Below are positions 36,290 to 44,915 of a stretch of 64,000 nt of DNA, in pieces. Where the stretch lies: positions 60,536-124,535 of the forward strand of contig NZ_SJZB01000032.1 of NCBI RefSeq assembly GCF_004337445.1, in the 5' to 3' direction. The stretch is from Parasulfuritortus cantonensis (GTDB lineage: Bacteria; Pseudomonadota; Gammaproteobacteria; Burkholderiales; Thiobacillaceae). The position numbers were made by a program, and so were the translations under genes. The notes under the pieces are model-generated. The model saw only the letters and a list, made by a program, of their open reading frames with translations. It did no database searches and had not been told where the DNA came from. Position 1 is the stretch's first letter. The number at the start of each line of letters is the position of its first letter.

Positions 36290-36892
36290 ATGAACGCCGA
36301 ATCCGACACCCGCTCCCGCATCCTGGCCGTCGCCCGCGACATGTTCCACGGCCGCAGCTATGCCGACGTGGGCATCCAGGAAATCTGCGAGGCGGCGCGC
36401 GTGCAGAAGGGCAGCTTCTACCACTTTTTCCCGTCCAAGCGCGATCTGGCCCTGGCGGTGATCGACGACATGGCGGACGACTGGGCGCACGGCTTCGTCG
36501 CCGAGGCCTTCGACCCAAGCCTGCCGCCGGTGGAGCGCCTGGACTACATGGTCGACGCCGCCTACTACTGGCAGAAGGCCTCCGCCGACCTGGAGGGCCG
36601 CATGCCCGGTTGCCTGTTCGGCAACCTGGCCCTGGAGATGAGCACCCGGGACGACGTCATGCGCGCCCGCCTGAACGCGGTGTTCGACAAGGCGCGCGAC
36701 CAATTCCGCGCCACCCTGGACGAGGCGGTCGCGCGGGGCGCCCTGGCCGCCATGGACACCGAGGCGACGGCCTCCGCCATGCTGGCCTACCTGGAGGGCG
36801 TGATCCTGCTGGCCAAGACGCGCAACGACCCGGAGGTGATCCTGCGCCTGGGCCCTGCCATCAAGACCCTGAGGATAGAGATGGCGCACTGA
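36290..36892 (+). CDS. TetR/AcrR family regulator (NemR/AcuR-like)
   Basis: The 200-residue protein has the TetR HTH (SRILAVARDMFHGRSYADVG, IQEICEAARVQKGSFYHFFP) and a C-terminal domain with PGCLFGNLALEMSTRDD, the Cys-containing segment shared with NemR- and AcuR-type repressors. In NemR a cysteine near this region senses electrophiles and hypochlorite. The start could be ATG 36281 or 36290; neither has a ribosome site, and the -10 element TATTAT lies so close that a short or leaderless message is likely. The same 16-bp operator lies before this gene and before tusA. Confidence 0.88.
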   Translation: MNAESDTRSRILAVARDMFHGRSYADVGIQEICEAARVQKGSFYHFFPSKRDLALAVIDDMADDWAHGFVAEAFDPSLPPVERLDYMVDAAYYWQKASADLEGRMPGCLFGNLALEMSTRDDVMRARLNAVFDKARDQFRATLDEAVARGALAAMDTEATASAMLAYLEGVILLAKTRNDPEVILRLGPAIKTLRIEMAH

Positions 36893-36900
36893 GCTTTCCC

Positions 36901-36958
36901 GCCCGTCCCGGCCAAACCGGGACGGGCACCGACCCCCGGCCCGTTTTGGGCTTTTTTT
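36901..36958 (+). terminator. Tandem hairpins and terminator between tetR and tusA
   Basis: An 11-bp stem GCCCGTCCCGG/CCGGGACGGGC (36901-36927, loop CCAAA) is followed by a second stem GCCC-GTTTTG-GGC with seven T residues (36939-36958). Together they should stop tetR transcription before the tusA promoter. Confidence 0.85.
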
Positions 36959-36968
36959 GAACCCGCAC

Positions 36969-36984
36969 TAGACCGACCGGTCTA
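36969..36984. promoter_or_regulatory. TetR operator copy 2, in the tusA promoter
   Basis: TAGACCGACCGGTCTA has perfect 7-bp arms around AC. It fills the spacer between TTGAAC (36957-36962) and TCTACT (36981-36986), a plausible -35/-10 pair with 18-bp spacing, so bound repressor would occlude RNA polymerase. Confidence 0.75.
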
Positions 36985-37005
36985 CTTGTGACAAGGAGAT
37001 GCACC

Positions 37006-37227
37006 ATGGAAAACACCCTCGACGCCCGCGGCCTCAACTGCCCGCTGCCGATCCTGCGCACCAAGAAGACCCTGAACGGCATGCAACCCGGCGACACCCT
37101 CAAGGTGGTGGCCACCGATCCCGGCTCGCTCAAGGACATGGCCGCGTTCTGCTCGCAGACCGGCAACACCCTGCTGTCGTCGCAACAGGCCGGCGGCGAC
37201 TACGAATTCCTCATCCGCAAGGCCTGA
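37006..37227 (+). CDS. tusA: TusA family sulfurtransferase
   Basis: The 73-residue protein begins MENTLDARGLNCPLPILRTKK, with the persulfide-carrying Cys in the CPxP signature, and ends with KDMAAFCSQTGNTLLSSQ...YEFLIRK. TusA carries sulfane sulfur for tRNA thiolation, molybdopterin or, in sulfur oxidisers, for dissimilation. AAGGAG lies 8 nt before the chosen ATG. DsrE2 follows after 15 bp, the same order as in rhd-tusA-dsrE2 clusters, so a role in sulfane-sulfur trafficking is likelier than tRNA modification. Expression should be under the upstream TetR protein. Confidence 0.95.
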   Translation: MENTLDARGLNCPLPILRTKKTLNGMQPGDTLKVVATDPGSLKDMAAFCSQTGNTLLSSQQAGGDYEFLIRKA

Positions 37228-37242
37228 ACAAGGAGGAGCATC

Positions 37243-37866
37243 ATGAACGTCGCCAAGCTGCAAGCCGCCGCCCCCGACACCCTGCCCACCGACCTGGCCG
37301 CCCTGGAGGCCTGGTTCGACCGTCGCCTGGACGAGAAGCTGGCCGAAAGGGAGGCCAACAAGGTGCCGTCGCTCTGCGTCATCGCCACCAAGGGCACCAT
37401 GGACATGGCCTACCCGCCCTTCATCCTGGCCTCCACCGCCTCGGCCCTGGGCTGGAACGCCTCCATCTTCTTCACCTTCTACGGCCTCGAACTGCTCAGG
37501 AAGGACCTGCACCTGAAGGTCTCGCCCCAGGGCAACCCGGCCATGCCGATGAAGATGCCGTTCGGGCCGGACTGGCTGAAGCGCATCAACATGCCCATCC
37601 CCAACCTGGTGTCGGGCAACCTGCCCGGCTTCGAGAGCCTGGCCACCAGCCTGATGGAACAGACCGTGAAGGCCAAGGGCGTGCCCAGCATCAAGGAATT
37701 GCGCGACATCTGCATCGAGTCCGACGTCCGCCTGGTGGCCTGCCAGATGACGGTGGACCTGTTCAACTATCGCCAGGACGAGTTCATCCCGGAGATCGCC
37801 GAGTGGATCGGCGCCACGACCTACCTGGGCGAGGCGCGCAACGCCGACGTCTGCCTGTTCGTCTAG
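37243..37866 (+). CDS. dsrE2: DsrE2-like (DsrE/DsrF/DrsH family) sulfur carrier protein
   Basis: The 207-residue protein has a helical N-terminal extension (~55 residues) and then the DsrE-like fold: SLCVIATKGTMDMAYPPFIL, SALGWNASIFFTFYGLELL, a Pro/Met-rich segment NPAMPMKMPFGPDWLKRI, and RLVACQMTVDLFNYRQDEF with the conserved persulfide Cys. The hydrophobic stretches around residues 65-90 suit the membrane-associated DsrE2 group. It is expected to exchange persulfide sulfur with TusA, encoded 15 bp upstream. AAGGAGGAG precedes the start. Confidence 0.9.
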   Translation: MNVAKLQAAAPDTLPTDLAALEAWFDRRLDEKLAEREANKVPSLCVIATKGTMDMAYPPFILASTASALGWNASIFFTFYGLELLRKDLHLKVSPQGNPAMPMKMPFGPDWLKRINMPIPNLVSGNLPGFESLATSLMEQTVKAKGVPSIKELRDICIESDVRLVACQMTVDLFNYRQDEFIPEIAEWIGATTYLGEARNADVCLFV

Positions 37867-37948
37867 GCGGTCCGGCGCGCCCCCCGGGCGACGCCGTTCG
37901 GGGGCCGTGCCGGTATCATGGCGGCTGCACGGCAACCCGGAACCGACC

Positions 37949-39847
37949 ATGCGTGTACTGTCCGTCATCCCGCCGATGACGCAGCTCAATACACCCTACC
38001 CCTCGACGGCCTACCTGACCGGCTTCCTGCGCGCGCGCGCCGTCGACGCGGTCCAGGAGGACCTCGCCCTGGCCCTGGTCCTGCGCCTGTTTTCCCCGGC
38101 CGGCCTGGACGCCGTCCGGGCCGTCGTCGAGGCCCTGCCGAACAAGCGCCGGACGCCGCGGGCCAAGGCCTTCCTGCGCGAATTCGCCCGCTACCGGGCC
38201 AGCGTCGGGCCGACCGTCGCCTTCCTGCAGGGCCGCGACCCCAGCCTGGCCCAGCGCATCGCCGGCCGCCGCTTCCTGCCCGAAGGGCCGCGTTTCGAAT
38301 CGCTCGACGTCTACTACGACCCCGAGGGCGGCGACCCGCTGGCCTGGGCCTTCGGCGCCCTCGGCGTACAGGACCGGGCGCGCCACTTCGCCACTCTGTA
38401 CCTGGACGACCTCGCCGACGTCCTGCGCGAGGCCGTCGACGGCCGCTTCGAGTTCGTCCGCTACGCCGAGTCGCTGGCCCTCAGCCAGGCCAGCTTCGCG
38501 CCCCTGGCCGAGGCCCTGGCGGCGCCCGAGACCCTGGTCGACGGCAGCCTGCGCGAACTCGCCGAGGCCGCCGTCGAGCGCCACGCGCCCCGGGTGGTCC
38601 TGGTCTCGGTGCCCTTCCCCGGCTCCGTCTACGGCGCCTTCCGGATCGCCCGGGCGATCAAGGCGCGCCATCCCGAGGTCGTCACCGTGCTGGGCGGCGG
38701 CTACGTCAACACCGAGCTGCGCGAGCTGGCCGAACCGCGCGTGTTCGACTACTTCGACTACGTCACCCTGGACGACGGCGAGCGGCCGGTCCTCGCCCTG
38801 CTCGAACACCTGCGCGGCGAGCGGCCGCCCGAGCGCCTGGTGCGCACCTACCTGCGCGACGCCGGCACGGTGCGCTACGTCGACTGCGGCGAGGCGGACG
38901 TGCCGTTCGCCGAGGTCGGCACGCCGACCTGGGACGGCCTGCCGCTGGACCGCTACCTGGGCGTCCTGGACATGCTCAACCCCATGCACCGGCTGTGGTC
39001 GGAGGCACGCTGGAACAAGCTCACCGTGGCGCACGGCTGCTACTGGAAGAAGTGCAGCTTCTGCGACGTCGGCCTCGACTACATCGGCCGCTACGAGGCC
39101 GCCGACGCCGCCTTGCTGGTCGACCGCATCGAGGCCGTGGTCGCCGAGACCGGCCAGACCGGCTTCCACTTCGTCGACGAGGCGGCGCCGCCCAAGGCCC
39201 TCAAGGCGCTGGCCGAGGAACTCCGGCGCCGGCAGCGGGCGATCTCCTGGTGGGGCAACATCCGGTTCGAGAAATCCTTCACCCCGGAACTCTGCCAGGA
39301 CCTGGCCGCGAGCGGCTGCATCGCCGTCTCGGGCGGCCTGGAGGTGGCCTCGGACCGCCTGCTCCAGCTCATGCAGAAGGGCGTCTCGGTGGCCCAGGTG
39401 GCGCGCGTGACGCGCGCCTTCAGCGACGCCGGCATCCTGGTGCACGCCTACCTGATGTACGGCTTCCCGAGCCAGACCGTGCAGGACACCGTCGACGCCC
39501 TGGAATACGTCCGCCAGCTGTTCGAGGCGGGCTGCATCCAATCCGGCTTCTTCCACCGTTTCGCCTGCACCGCGCACTCGCCGATCGGCCTCCACCCGGA
39601 GCGCTACGGCATCACCCTGCAGCCGATGGCGCCGGTCAGCTTCGCCCGGAACGACGTCCGCTTCACCGACCCGACCGGCGTCGACCACGAGCGCCTCGGC
39701 ACGGCGCTCAGCAAGGCGCTCTACAACTACATGCACGGCATCGGCCTGGACGAGGACGTGCGCAGCTGGTTCGCCGACCGGGTGCCGAAGCCGCGCGTCG
39801 CGCGCCACTTCATCGCCCGCGCCCTGTCCGAACCGGGCCCGCCTTAG
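37949..39847 (+). CDS. B12-binding-type radical SAM protein
   Basis: The 632-residue protein has an N-terminal cobalamin-binding-like domain (VLSVIPPMTQLNTPYPSTAYL; VVLVSVPFPGSVYGAFRIAR and TVLGGGYVNTELRELAE, without an obvious DxHxxG) and a radical SAM domain whose cluster motif is HGCYWKKCSFCDVG (CX4CX2C). GFHFVDEAAPPKAL, SGGLEVASDRLLQLMQKGV and YLMYGFPSQTVQDTVDALE follow the barrel. Such proteins do methylations or rearrangements; the substrate here is unknown. I chose the ATG at 37949 (MRVLSVIPP). It is 82 bp after dsrE2 on the same strand, so co-regulation with the sulfur-carrier genes is possible but not certain. Confidence 0.85.
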   Translation: MRVLSVIPPMTQLNTPYPSTAYLTGFLRARAVDAVQEDLALALVLRLFSPAGLDAVRAVVEALPNKRRTPRAKAFLREFARYRASVGPTVAFLQGRDPSLAQRIAGRRFLPEGPRFESLDVYYDPEGGDPLAWAFGALGVQDRARHFATLYLDDLADVLREAVDGRFEFVRYAESLALSQASFAPLAEALAAPETLVDGSLRELAEAAVERHAPRVVLVSVPFPGSVYGAFRIARAIKARHPEVVTVLGGGYVNTELRELAEPRVFDYFDYVTLDDGERPVLALLEHLRGERPPERLVRTYLRDAGTVRYVDCGEADVPFAEVGTPTWDGLPLDRYLGVLDMLNPMHRLWSEARWNKLTVAHGCYWKKCSFCDVGLDYIGRYEAADAALLVDRIEAVVAETGQTGFHFVDEAAPPKALKALAEELRRRQRAISWWGNIRFEKSFTPELCQDLAASGCIAVSGGLEVASDRLLQLMQKGVSVAQVARVTRAFSDAGILVHAYLMYGFPSQTVQDTVDALEYVRQLFEAGCIQSGFFHRFACTAHSPIGLHPERYGITLQPMAPVSFARNDVRFTDPTGVDHERLGTALSKALYNYMHGIGLDEDVRSWFADRVPKPRVARHFIARALSEPGPP

Positions 39848-39862
39848 CCGGGCCGGGGCCGG

Positions 39863-40216
39863 CTAGTCGTCGGCCAGGGCGATCACGGCGGCGCCGCTGG
39901 CGGGATCGATCTCGAACAGCATCTCGCAGTATTCGTTCTGGGGCTCGAAGGGGGTCGGATCATCGGCGCAACTGCAGCCGGCGATGATGCCCGAGTAGAA
40001 CACCCCGACCCGGGCCTGGATGCGGCCGCCGACCTCGGCGGCACCGATGACCAGCGCGGTGACCGGCTCGTCGAGGGCATGGCTGCAGGTCGACAGGCCC
40101 TGTTGCAGGGGCAGCCGGGCCGGATCGAGGCCCTCCACCTCCCGCTTCAGGACCGCTTTGAAGTCGGCCGTGCCCCAGGCCTCGGCGGCGCCGGCCAGGC
40201 GGATCGCGCCGGTCAT
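39863..40216 (-). CDS. Small conserved-looking protein beside DsrC-like gene
   Basis: The 117-residue protein is not one I can name. It has four cysteines, two of them in GIIAGCSCADDPTPFE and one in NEYCEMLFEID, and a central beta-rich segment PVTALVIGAAEVGGRIQARVGVFYSG. No signal peptide or membrane segment is seen. It begins 12 bp after the DsrC-like gene and is probably co-translated with it. The paired Cys motif could bind metal or carry sulfur, which suits the neighbourhood, but that is inference. Confidence 0.7.
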   Translation of the reverse strand: MTGAIRLAGAAEAWGTADFKAVLKREVEGLDPARLPLQQGLSTCSHALDEPVTALVIGAAEVGGRIQARVGVFYSGIIAGCSCADDPTPFEPQNEYCEMLFEIDPASGAAVIALADD

Positions 40217-40228
40217 CGCCGGCGCGGC

Positions 40229-40597
40229 CTAGACGACGCTGCCGAAGCCCCGGTCGGCGGCACCGGGCGGGGGCTGCAGGCCGGCCAGGCGGCAGCCCTG
40301 GGCGATCGGGCCGTTGGGGAACAGCTCGTACAGGTACTTGATGCCGCCCTCGGGGTGGAAAAACTCGTCCAGGGCGTCGTGCAGTTCGCGCACGTTCACG
40401 CTCGGGCCGTCGTGGCGGGCGTAGAACTCCTGCAGGGCGCACACCACCTGCCAGTGCTCCTCGGTCAGGGCCAGGCCTTCCCGGCGCGCGAGGGCGATCG
40501 CGTCGGCACGCGACCAGTCGGCGGGGGCGAGGGGAAAATCCGGATCGGAGATGGGTTCGAAACCGGGACGAACGTAGCTTTCGGCGAAATAGTTCAT
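40229..40597 (-). CDS. DsrC/TusE/RspA-superfamily protein without the terminal cysteine
   Basis: The 122-residue protein has the DsrC fold: WSRADAIALARREGLALTEEHWQVVCALQEFY and GGIKYLYELFPNGPIAQGCR. The first of the two functional cysteines (CysB) is present as Cys102 in QGCRLAGL, but the penultimate CysA is missing: eleven residues on, where CysA should be, there is Ala113, followed by a nine-residue tail ending SVV. It therefore cannot form the DsrC trisulfide or act as TusE, and is closer to the regulatory RspA-type branch. GGAGGAG precedes the ATG. Its partner gene follows after 12 bp. Confidence 0.88.
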   Translation of the reverse strand: MNYFAESYVRPGFEPISDPDFPLAPADWSRADAIALARREGLALTEEHWQVVCALQEFYARHDGPSVNVRELHDALDEFFHPEGGIKYLYELFPNGPIAQGCRLAGLQPPPGAADRGFGSVV

Positions 40598-40711
40598 GGT
40601 TCTCCTCCTGTCAGTGGCCGCCGCGGGACACGACGGCTCGGCTTACGAGTTAAGCCTAGCCGTAATAGTTGACCAATCCACTCGACATTGCAAGCACGCC
40701 ATGACGCGCGC

Positions 40712-42561
40712 TCACAGGAGCGGCCGGCCGGCCCCGATCGCGCGCTTGGCCACGCGGCCGGCGCTGCCGCCCTTGATCATGAAGAAGGCCAGCCCCGGGC
40801 AGGACACCCGCTCGCCCAGGCGGGCGAGCAGCTTGGCCTCGCGGGTGAACCAGCCGCGCCGTTGCACGACGATGACGTGGACCGGACTGTCCGGATCGAC
40901 CTCGACCACCTTGCGGCAAATCCAGGCCTGCTTGACGCCGTCCACGGCGGCCAGCTCGCGGGCCAGGGCGGCCAGCTCGGCCTCGGCCAGGACGGCGCCG
41001 GCGAAGGTGTCCTTGGCCATCACCCCGGCGCGTTCGGCGCGCCCCCGGGCCTCGCGGTCGAACTGCGCCTCGCCCCGGCGCAGCCAGGCGTCGGCGCCGT
41101 CCCGGTCGCCGACGCGCCGGCAATAGTCGTAGGCTACCTCGCAGACCGGCAGCGCCAGGTCGAAGCGGGCCGCCGCCCGTTCCAGATGGGCCAGCCCCGC
41201 CGCATCGTCGCGCGCCAGCAGGAGGCGGCCGACGCTGAACTCGGCGTCGAGGTCGTCCGGATAGCGCCCGGCATAGGCCTGGTAGTGGGCCAGGGCATCG
41301 AGGCCGAGCCGTTCGCTCCAGGCCGCCCGCTGCCACGCCTCGTCGGCGCTCAACGTCTCCTCCGGCCGGGCCTCCAGCTCGGCCAGGCGGGCGCGCATCT
41401 CGGCCGTCTCGCGATAGCGTGCCTCCCAGGGCCCGGCGTTGCGTTCCAGCCAGGTGCGGTCGAACTCGGCCAGGAGCGCGTCGCAGCGGTCCCCGAACCA
41501 GACCTCGGCGGCACTCGGCCGCGCCGGCCCGGCCTCCGGCGCGGGGACGCCCAGGGCGCGCAGGCGGTCGGCCAGGGACGGGTGGGTATCGGTATAGCCG
41601 GTCTCGACCGCCAGGGCCGGTTGCAGTCCGGCAAAGCGCTCCCCGGCCGAGTCGGCCAGGAAGCGGGCCATGCCGCCGTAGGGCCCCGCCTCGGGCCGTT
41701 CCACCAGGTCGGCGCGGGCCAGGAAAGGCCGCCAGTAGGCCTCGGCCAAGTGGCCCGCGCCGACGTGGCTGGCGACCAGGCAGGCCGCCGCGTCCGCCGC
41801 CGAGGTGACGCGGGCCGAGAGGGCGTCGGCCTGGTATTCCTCGGCGCGCGCCAGGGCGAAGCTGTAGGCGCCGAAGTGTGGCGCATACCAGTCGAAGAAG
41901 CGGGCCATCAGCCGGCTGCCCCAGTCGCCCGAGCGGTCGAACGCCTGCATGACCCGGTCCCAGGTCTGGCGGACGCGGTATATCCAGGCACCGAAGCGGC
42001 CATGGTTCCCGGACAGGTGGCCGAGCTCGTGGCCGAGCAGCGCCCTGGCCTGGTCCGGCGACATCGCCAGGAGCAGCGGCAGGCCGAGCATGAGGGTGTT
42101 GCGCGGCCAGCCGAAGACGCCCAGGCGCGGGGTCTGGACGACCGAGGCGTTGAACTCGTCGGTAAGCATGACCGAGTGCAGGGTGGGCGTGGCGAGCTGC
42201 CGGGACAGGTCGGCCAGGACGGCGGCGAGGGCCGGGTATTGGCGCAGGTCCAGTTCACGGCCCTCGGGCGGATCGAAACGCACCCAGAGCGCGCGGCCGA
42301 TGGCGTAGACCAGATAGCCGAGCAGGATGATGAGCTTCTTCTTGATCAGCAGAATGAGCAGTGCGGTGCTCGCGAGGGCGCCCCAGACACTGCCGACCAG
42401 CAGGGCCAGGAGGAGGAACAGGACGCCGAACAGGACCGCGTAGCCGAGCACGGCCAGGAGGGCGAGGCGGCGCCGGTAGGCGGCCGGGTCGGCGGCGCCG
42501 AGGGCCTCCGCACGCCGGATCAGGTCTTGGAAATGCTCACGCTGTTCGGTGGTACTGGCCA
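40712..42561 (-). CDS. M48 family zinc metalloprotease, membrane-bound
   Basis: The 616-residue protein has two N-terminal membrane helices (LALLAVLGYAVLFGVLFLLLALLVG and ALASTALLILLI region), then an M48 protease domain with zinc motif HELGH in DQARALLGHELGHLSGNHG and the third ligand in ARAEEYQADALSAR. The C-terminal ~250 residues contain helical TPR-like repeats (HYQAYAGRYPDDLDAEFSVG, LLLARDDAAGLAHLERAA). This layout resembles stress-related, HtpX-like peptidases with an added scaffold. I chose the ATG at 42561, with GGGAG 8 nt upstream, over one at 42592. It has no obvious operon partner. Confidence 0.88.
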
Positions 42562-42629
42562 TCGCCGGATCTCCCTTTTGGTTTTCCGGCATTCTGCCAG
42601 GGCCGCCGGCCCGCGCGCCAGCCGTGTCC

Positions 42630-44036
42630 TCAGTGCCGCCCGGCCAGGCGTCCCAGTTCCGCCAGGGCGGCCTCGGCGCGCCCGTCCCAGGTCAGCGCCG
42701 CGGCCAGGCGCAGGCAGTTGCCGTAGCGCGCCTGGGCCGAGAACAGGCGCCCCGGGGTGAAGCTGACGCCGGCCGCCAGCGCCCGCTCGTAGAGGTCCTC
42801 GGTGTCGATGCCCTCGGGCAACTCGACCCAGAGTACGAAGCCGCCGCCCGGCCGCGAGGCGCGCGTGCCGTAGGGGAAATAGCGCGCGATGCCGGCCTGG
42901 ATGCGCGCCAGGTTGTCGGCGTACACCCGGCGCACCCGGCCCAGGTGGCGTTCGTAGCGGCTGTCGGCCAGGTAGTCCGCGACCGCGAGCTGGGTCAGGG
43001 TGGCGTTGCCCATGGTGCTCATGTACTTGAGGTGCTCCACCGTCTGCTGCCAGCGCCCCGGCACGATCCAGCCGATCCGGTAGCCGGGCGCGATGCTCTT
43101 GGTGAAGGACGAGCAGAGCAGGACGTTGCCGTCGCGGTCGTAGGCCTTGGCCGCGAGCGGCCGGTCGCGGCCGTGGCAGAGGTCGCCGTAGATGTCGTCC
43201 TCGATCAGGGGCACGCCGCGCGCGGCCAGCAGCCTGACCAGGCGCGCCTTGTTGGCGTCCGGCATGAGGCCGCCGGTCGGGTTGCTGTAGTTGCTCACCA
43301 CCATCACCGCCTTGACCGGCCAGCGGTCCAGCGCCAAGGCCAGCGCCTCCAGGCTGATGCCGGTGTCGGGGTCGCCGGGAATCTCGAGGGCCTGCATGCC
43401 GAGCGACTCGATCGCCTGCAGGGTGCCGAAAAAGGCCGGCGACTCGATGGCGACGATGTCCCCGGTCCTGGCCACCGCGCGCAGGGCCAGGTTGAGGGCC
43501 TCCTGGCAGCCGTCCGTGACGACGATCTCGTCGGGACCGAAGCGGCAGCCGGAATCCTCGGCGCGCCGGGCGATGCGCACCCGCAGCGCCTCCTCGCCGG
43601 GCGGGAAGCTGTAGCGGCTGCCCAGGTCCTCGGCCGCGCGCAGGCAACGCTTGAGCGAGGCGCGCAGGTCGGCCAGGGGCAGGAATTCCGGCTGCGGCAC
43701 CGCGGCACCGAAGGAGACCAGGTCCTTGCGCTGGGTGTTGCGCAGCATGCGCAGGGTGCGTTCGGTGACGTTGACCTGGCACGGCCCCTCGGCCGCGGCA
43801 CCGGGCCGCGCCGGCGCCGGCGCCGATTCCGGCTGCCGGGCGTAGAACCCCGACTGCGGCCGCGCCTCCAGCCAGCCATGGCTTTCCAGCAGCCGGTAGG
43901 CCGCCACCACCGTGGCCTGGCTGACCCGGTGGCGCTCGGACAGGCGCCGCACCGACGGCACCCGCTCGCCGGGCGGATAGACGCCCTCGCGGATGGCATC
44001 CTTCAGCTGGGCGGCCAGATTCTCGTACAGGTTCAT
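42630..44036 (-). CDS. MocR/PdxR-type GntR regulator fused to aminotransferase domain
   Basis: The 468-residue protein has an N-terminal GntR winged helix (NLYENLAAQLKDAIREGVYP, VPSVRRLSERHRVSQATVVAAYRLLE) joined to a fold-type I aminotransferase domain with NYSNPTGGLM, LIEDDIYGDL and the PLP-lysine in SSFTKSIAPGYRIGW. MocR proteins use PLP or an amino-acid adduct as effector. AGGAGGAGACG precedes the ATG at 44036. It is divergent from a DUF1127 gene, and three CGATACAG boxes lie between them. Regulation of that gene and of itself is the natural inference. Confidence 0.92.
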   Translation of the reverse strand: MNLYENLAAQLKDAIREGVYPPGERVPSVRRLSERHRVSQATVVAAYRLLESHGWLEARPQSGFYARQPESAPAPARPGAAAEGPCQVNVTERTLRMLRNTQRKDLVSFGAAVPQPEFLPLADLRASLKRCLRAAEDLGSRYSFPPGEEALRVRIARRAEDSGCRFGPDEIVVTDGCQEALNLALRAVARTGDIVAIESPAFFGTLQAIESLGMQALEIPGDPDTGISLEALALALDRWPVKAVMVVSNYSNPTGGLMPDANKARLVRLLAARGVPLIEDDIYGDLCHGRDRPLAAKAYDRDGNVLLCSSFTKSIAPGYRIGWIVPGRWQQTVEHLKYMSTMGNATLTQLAVADYLADSRYERHLGRVRRVYADNLARIQAGIARYFPYGTRASRPGGGFVLWVELPEGIDTEDLYERALAAGVSFTPGRLFSAQARYGNCLRLAAALTWDGRAEAALAELGRLAGRH

Positions 44037-44084
44037 CGTCTCCTCCTGATGGAACCAGTCTAGCCGCTCGTAGCGCATCGGCAC

Positions 44085-44173
44085 CGATACAGTCGCGTGC
44101 CCGGACCGGCGATACAGTCGCGGCAACGCCTTAACTGTAGTGCAGCAATTGGCCTTTCACTGACTCTGTATCG
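44085..44173. promoter_or_regulatory. Three MocR-type operator boxes
   Basis: CGATACAGTCGCG occurs twice as a direct repeat (44085-44097 and 44110-44122, 25 bp apart) and the CGATACAG core recurs inverted as CTGTATCG at 44166-44173. Direct-plus-inverted repeats of this kind are typical of MocR operators. The boxes lie between the divergent mocR-type and DUF1127 genes. Confidence 0.7.
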
Positions 44174-44224
44174 CCCACCCCGCGCTGTCTAGGATGGCCT
44201 TATCGCCCCGACCAGGAGACGGCC

Positions 44225-44440
44225 ATGACCGCTCACCGACCGACACCACCGCGCCGCCCCGCCGGCCGGGCCGGCGACGCCGGTCTGCTGGCCCGGGCCT
44301 GGCTGGGCCTGGCGGCCTTCTGCGCCCGTCGGCGCGCCGAGGCCGAGTTGCGGGCCATGGACGCCCGCGAGCTCGGCGACCTGGCACTCGACCGCGGCGG
44401 CATCGGCTACGCGGCCCGGCACGGCCGCACGCCACGCTAG
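44225..44440 (+). CDS. DUF1127 (YjiS-like) small basic protein
   Basis: The 71-residue, Arg-rich protein ends with AELRAMDARELGDLALDRGGIGYAAR, the hallmark of DUF1127 proteins, which follow an R..LA.MD.R.L.DIGL.R.DI pattern. Members bind RNA or influence phosphate and stress responses in other proteobacteria; no function can be read here. AGGAGACGGCC precedes the ATG. It is the divergent target expected for the adjacent MocR regulator. Confidence 0.85.
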   Translation: MTAHRPTPPRRPAGRAGDAGLLARAWLGLAAFCARRRAEAELRAMDARELGDLALDRGGIGYAARHGRTPR

Positions 44441-44559
44441 CCTCCGGCAGGCCGGATCGCGGCGAGCCGACCGGCGACGTGGCGGCCGCCCCTGAACCGA
44501 GGAGCCCCTCCGACCGTCTACCCACCTCCAGGCCCTGGACATGACGAGAGGAGATCACC

Positions 44560-44901
44560 ATGAGCAACCAACAGCCCGCCCCCGAGACCCACGGCGTCAC
44601 GACGCAGTTACTCGCAACGGTCGACCTCGGCCCCGAGATCGAAGGCATGGCCGGGCGCCAACTCAGGATGCGCATGGTCACCATCGAGGCCGGTGGCGTC
44701 TTCGGGCCGCTCCACGACCATGTCGACCGGCCCGGCGTCGTCTACATCCTGCAGGGGACCATCACCGACCATCGCAACGGCGTCGCCACCGACTACGGCC
44801 CCGGGGTCGGCTGGCCCGAGGACCGCAACACCACGCATTGGCTCGAGAACCGGGGCACGACGACGGCGGTGGAGATCTCGGTCGACATCGTCCGCCAATA
44901 G
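44560..44901 (+). CDS. Cupin domain protein
   Basis: The 113-residue single-cupin protein contains the metal-binding pattern FGPLHDHVDRPGVVYILQGTITDHRNG (HxHx~5E-type with the acidic residue replaced by the Y/Q region) and the second box DRNTTHWLENRGTTTAVEIS. It is a stand-alone small cupin, a class with many possible activities. GAGGAG lies before the ATG. It is 119 bp downstream of the DUF1127 gene and convergent with the peroxidase gene, 14 bp apart. Confidence 0.85.
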   Translation: MSNQQPAPETHGVTTQLLATVDLGPEIEGMAGRQLRMRMVTIEAGGVFGPLHDHVDRPGVVYILQGTITDHRNGVATDYGPGVGWPEDRNTTHWLENRGTTTAVEISVDIVRQ

Positions 44902-44915
44902 GCGCCTGGCCGCCC

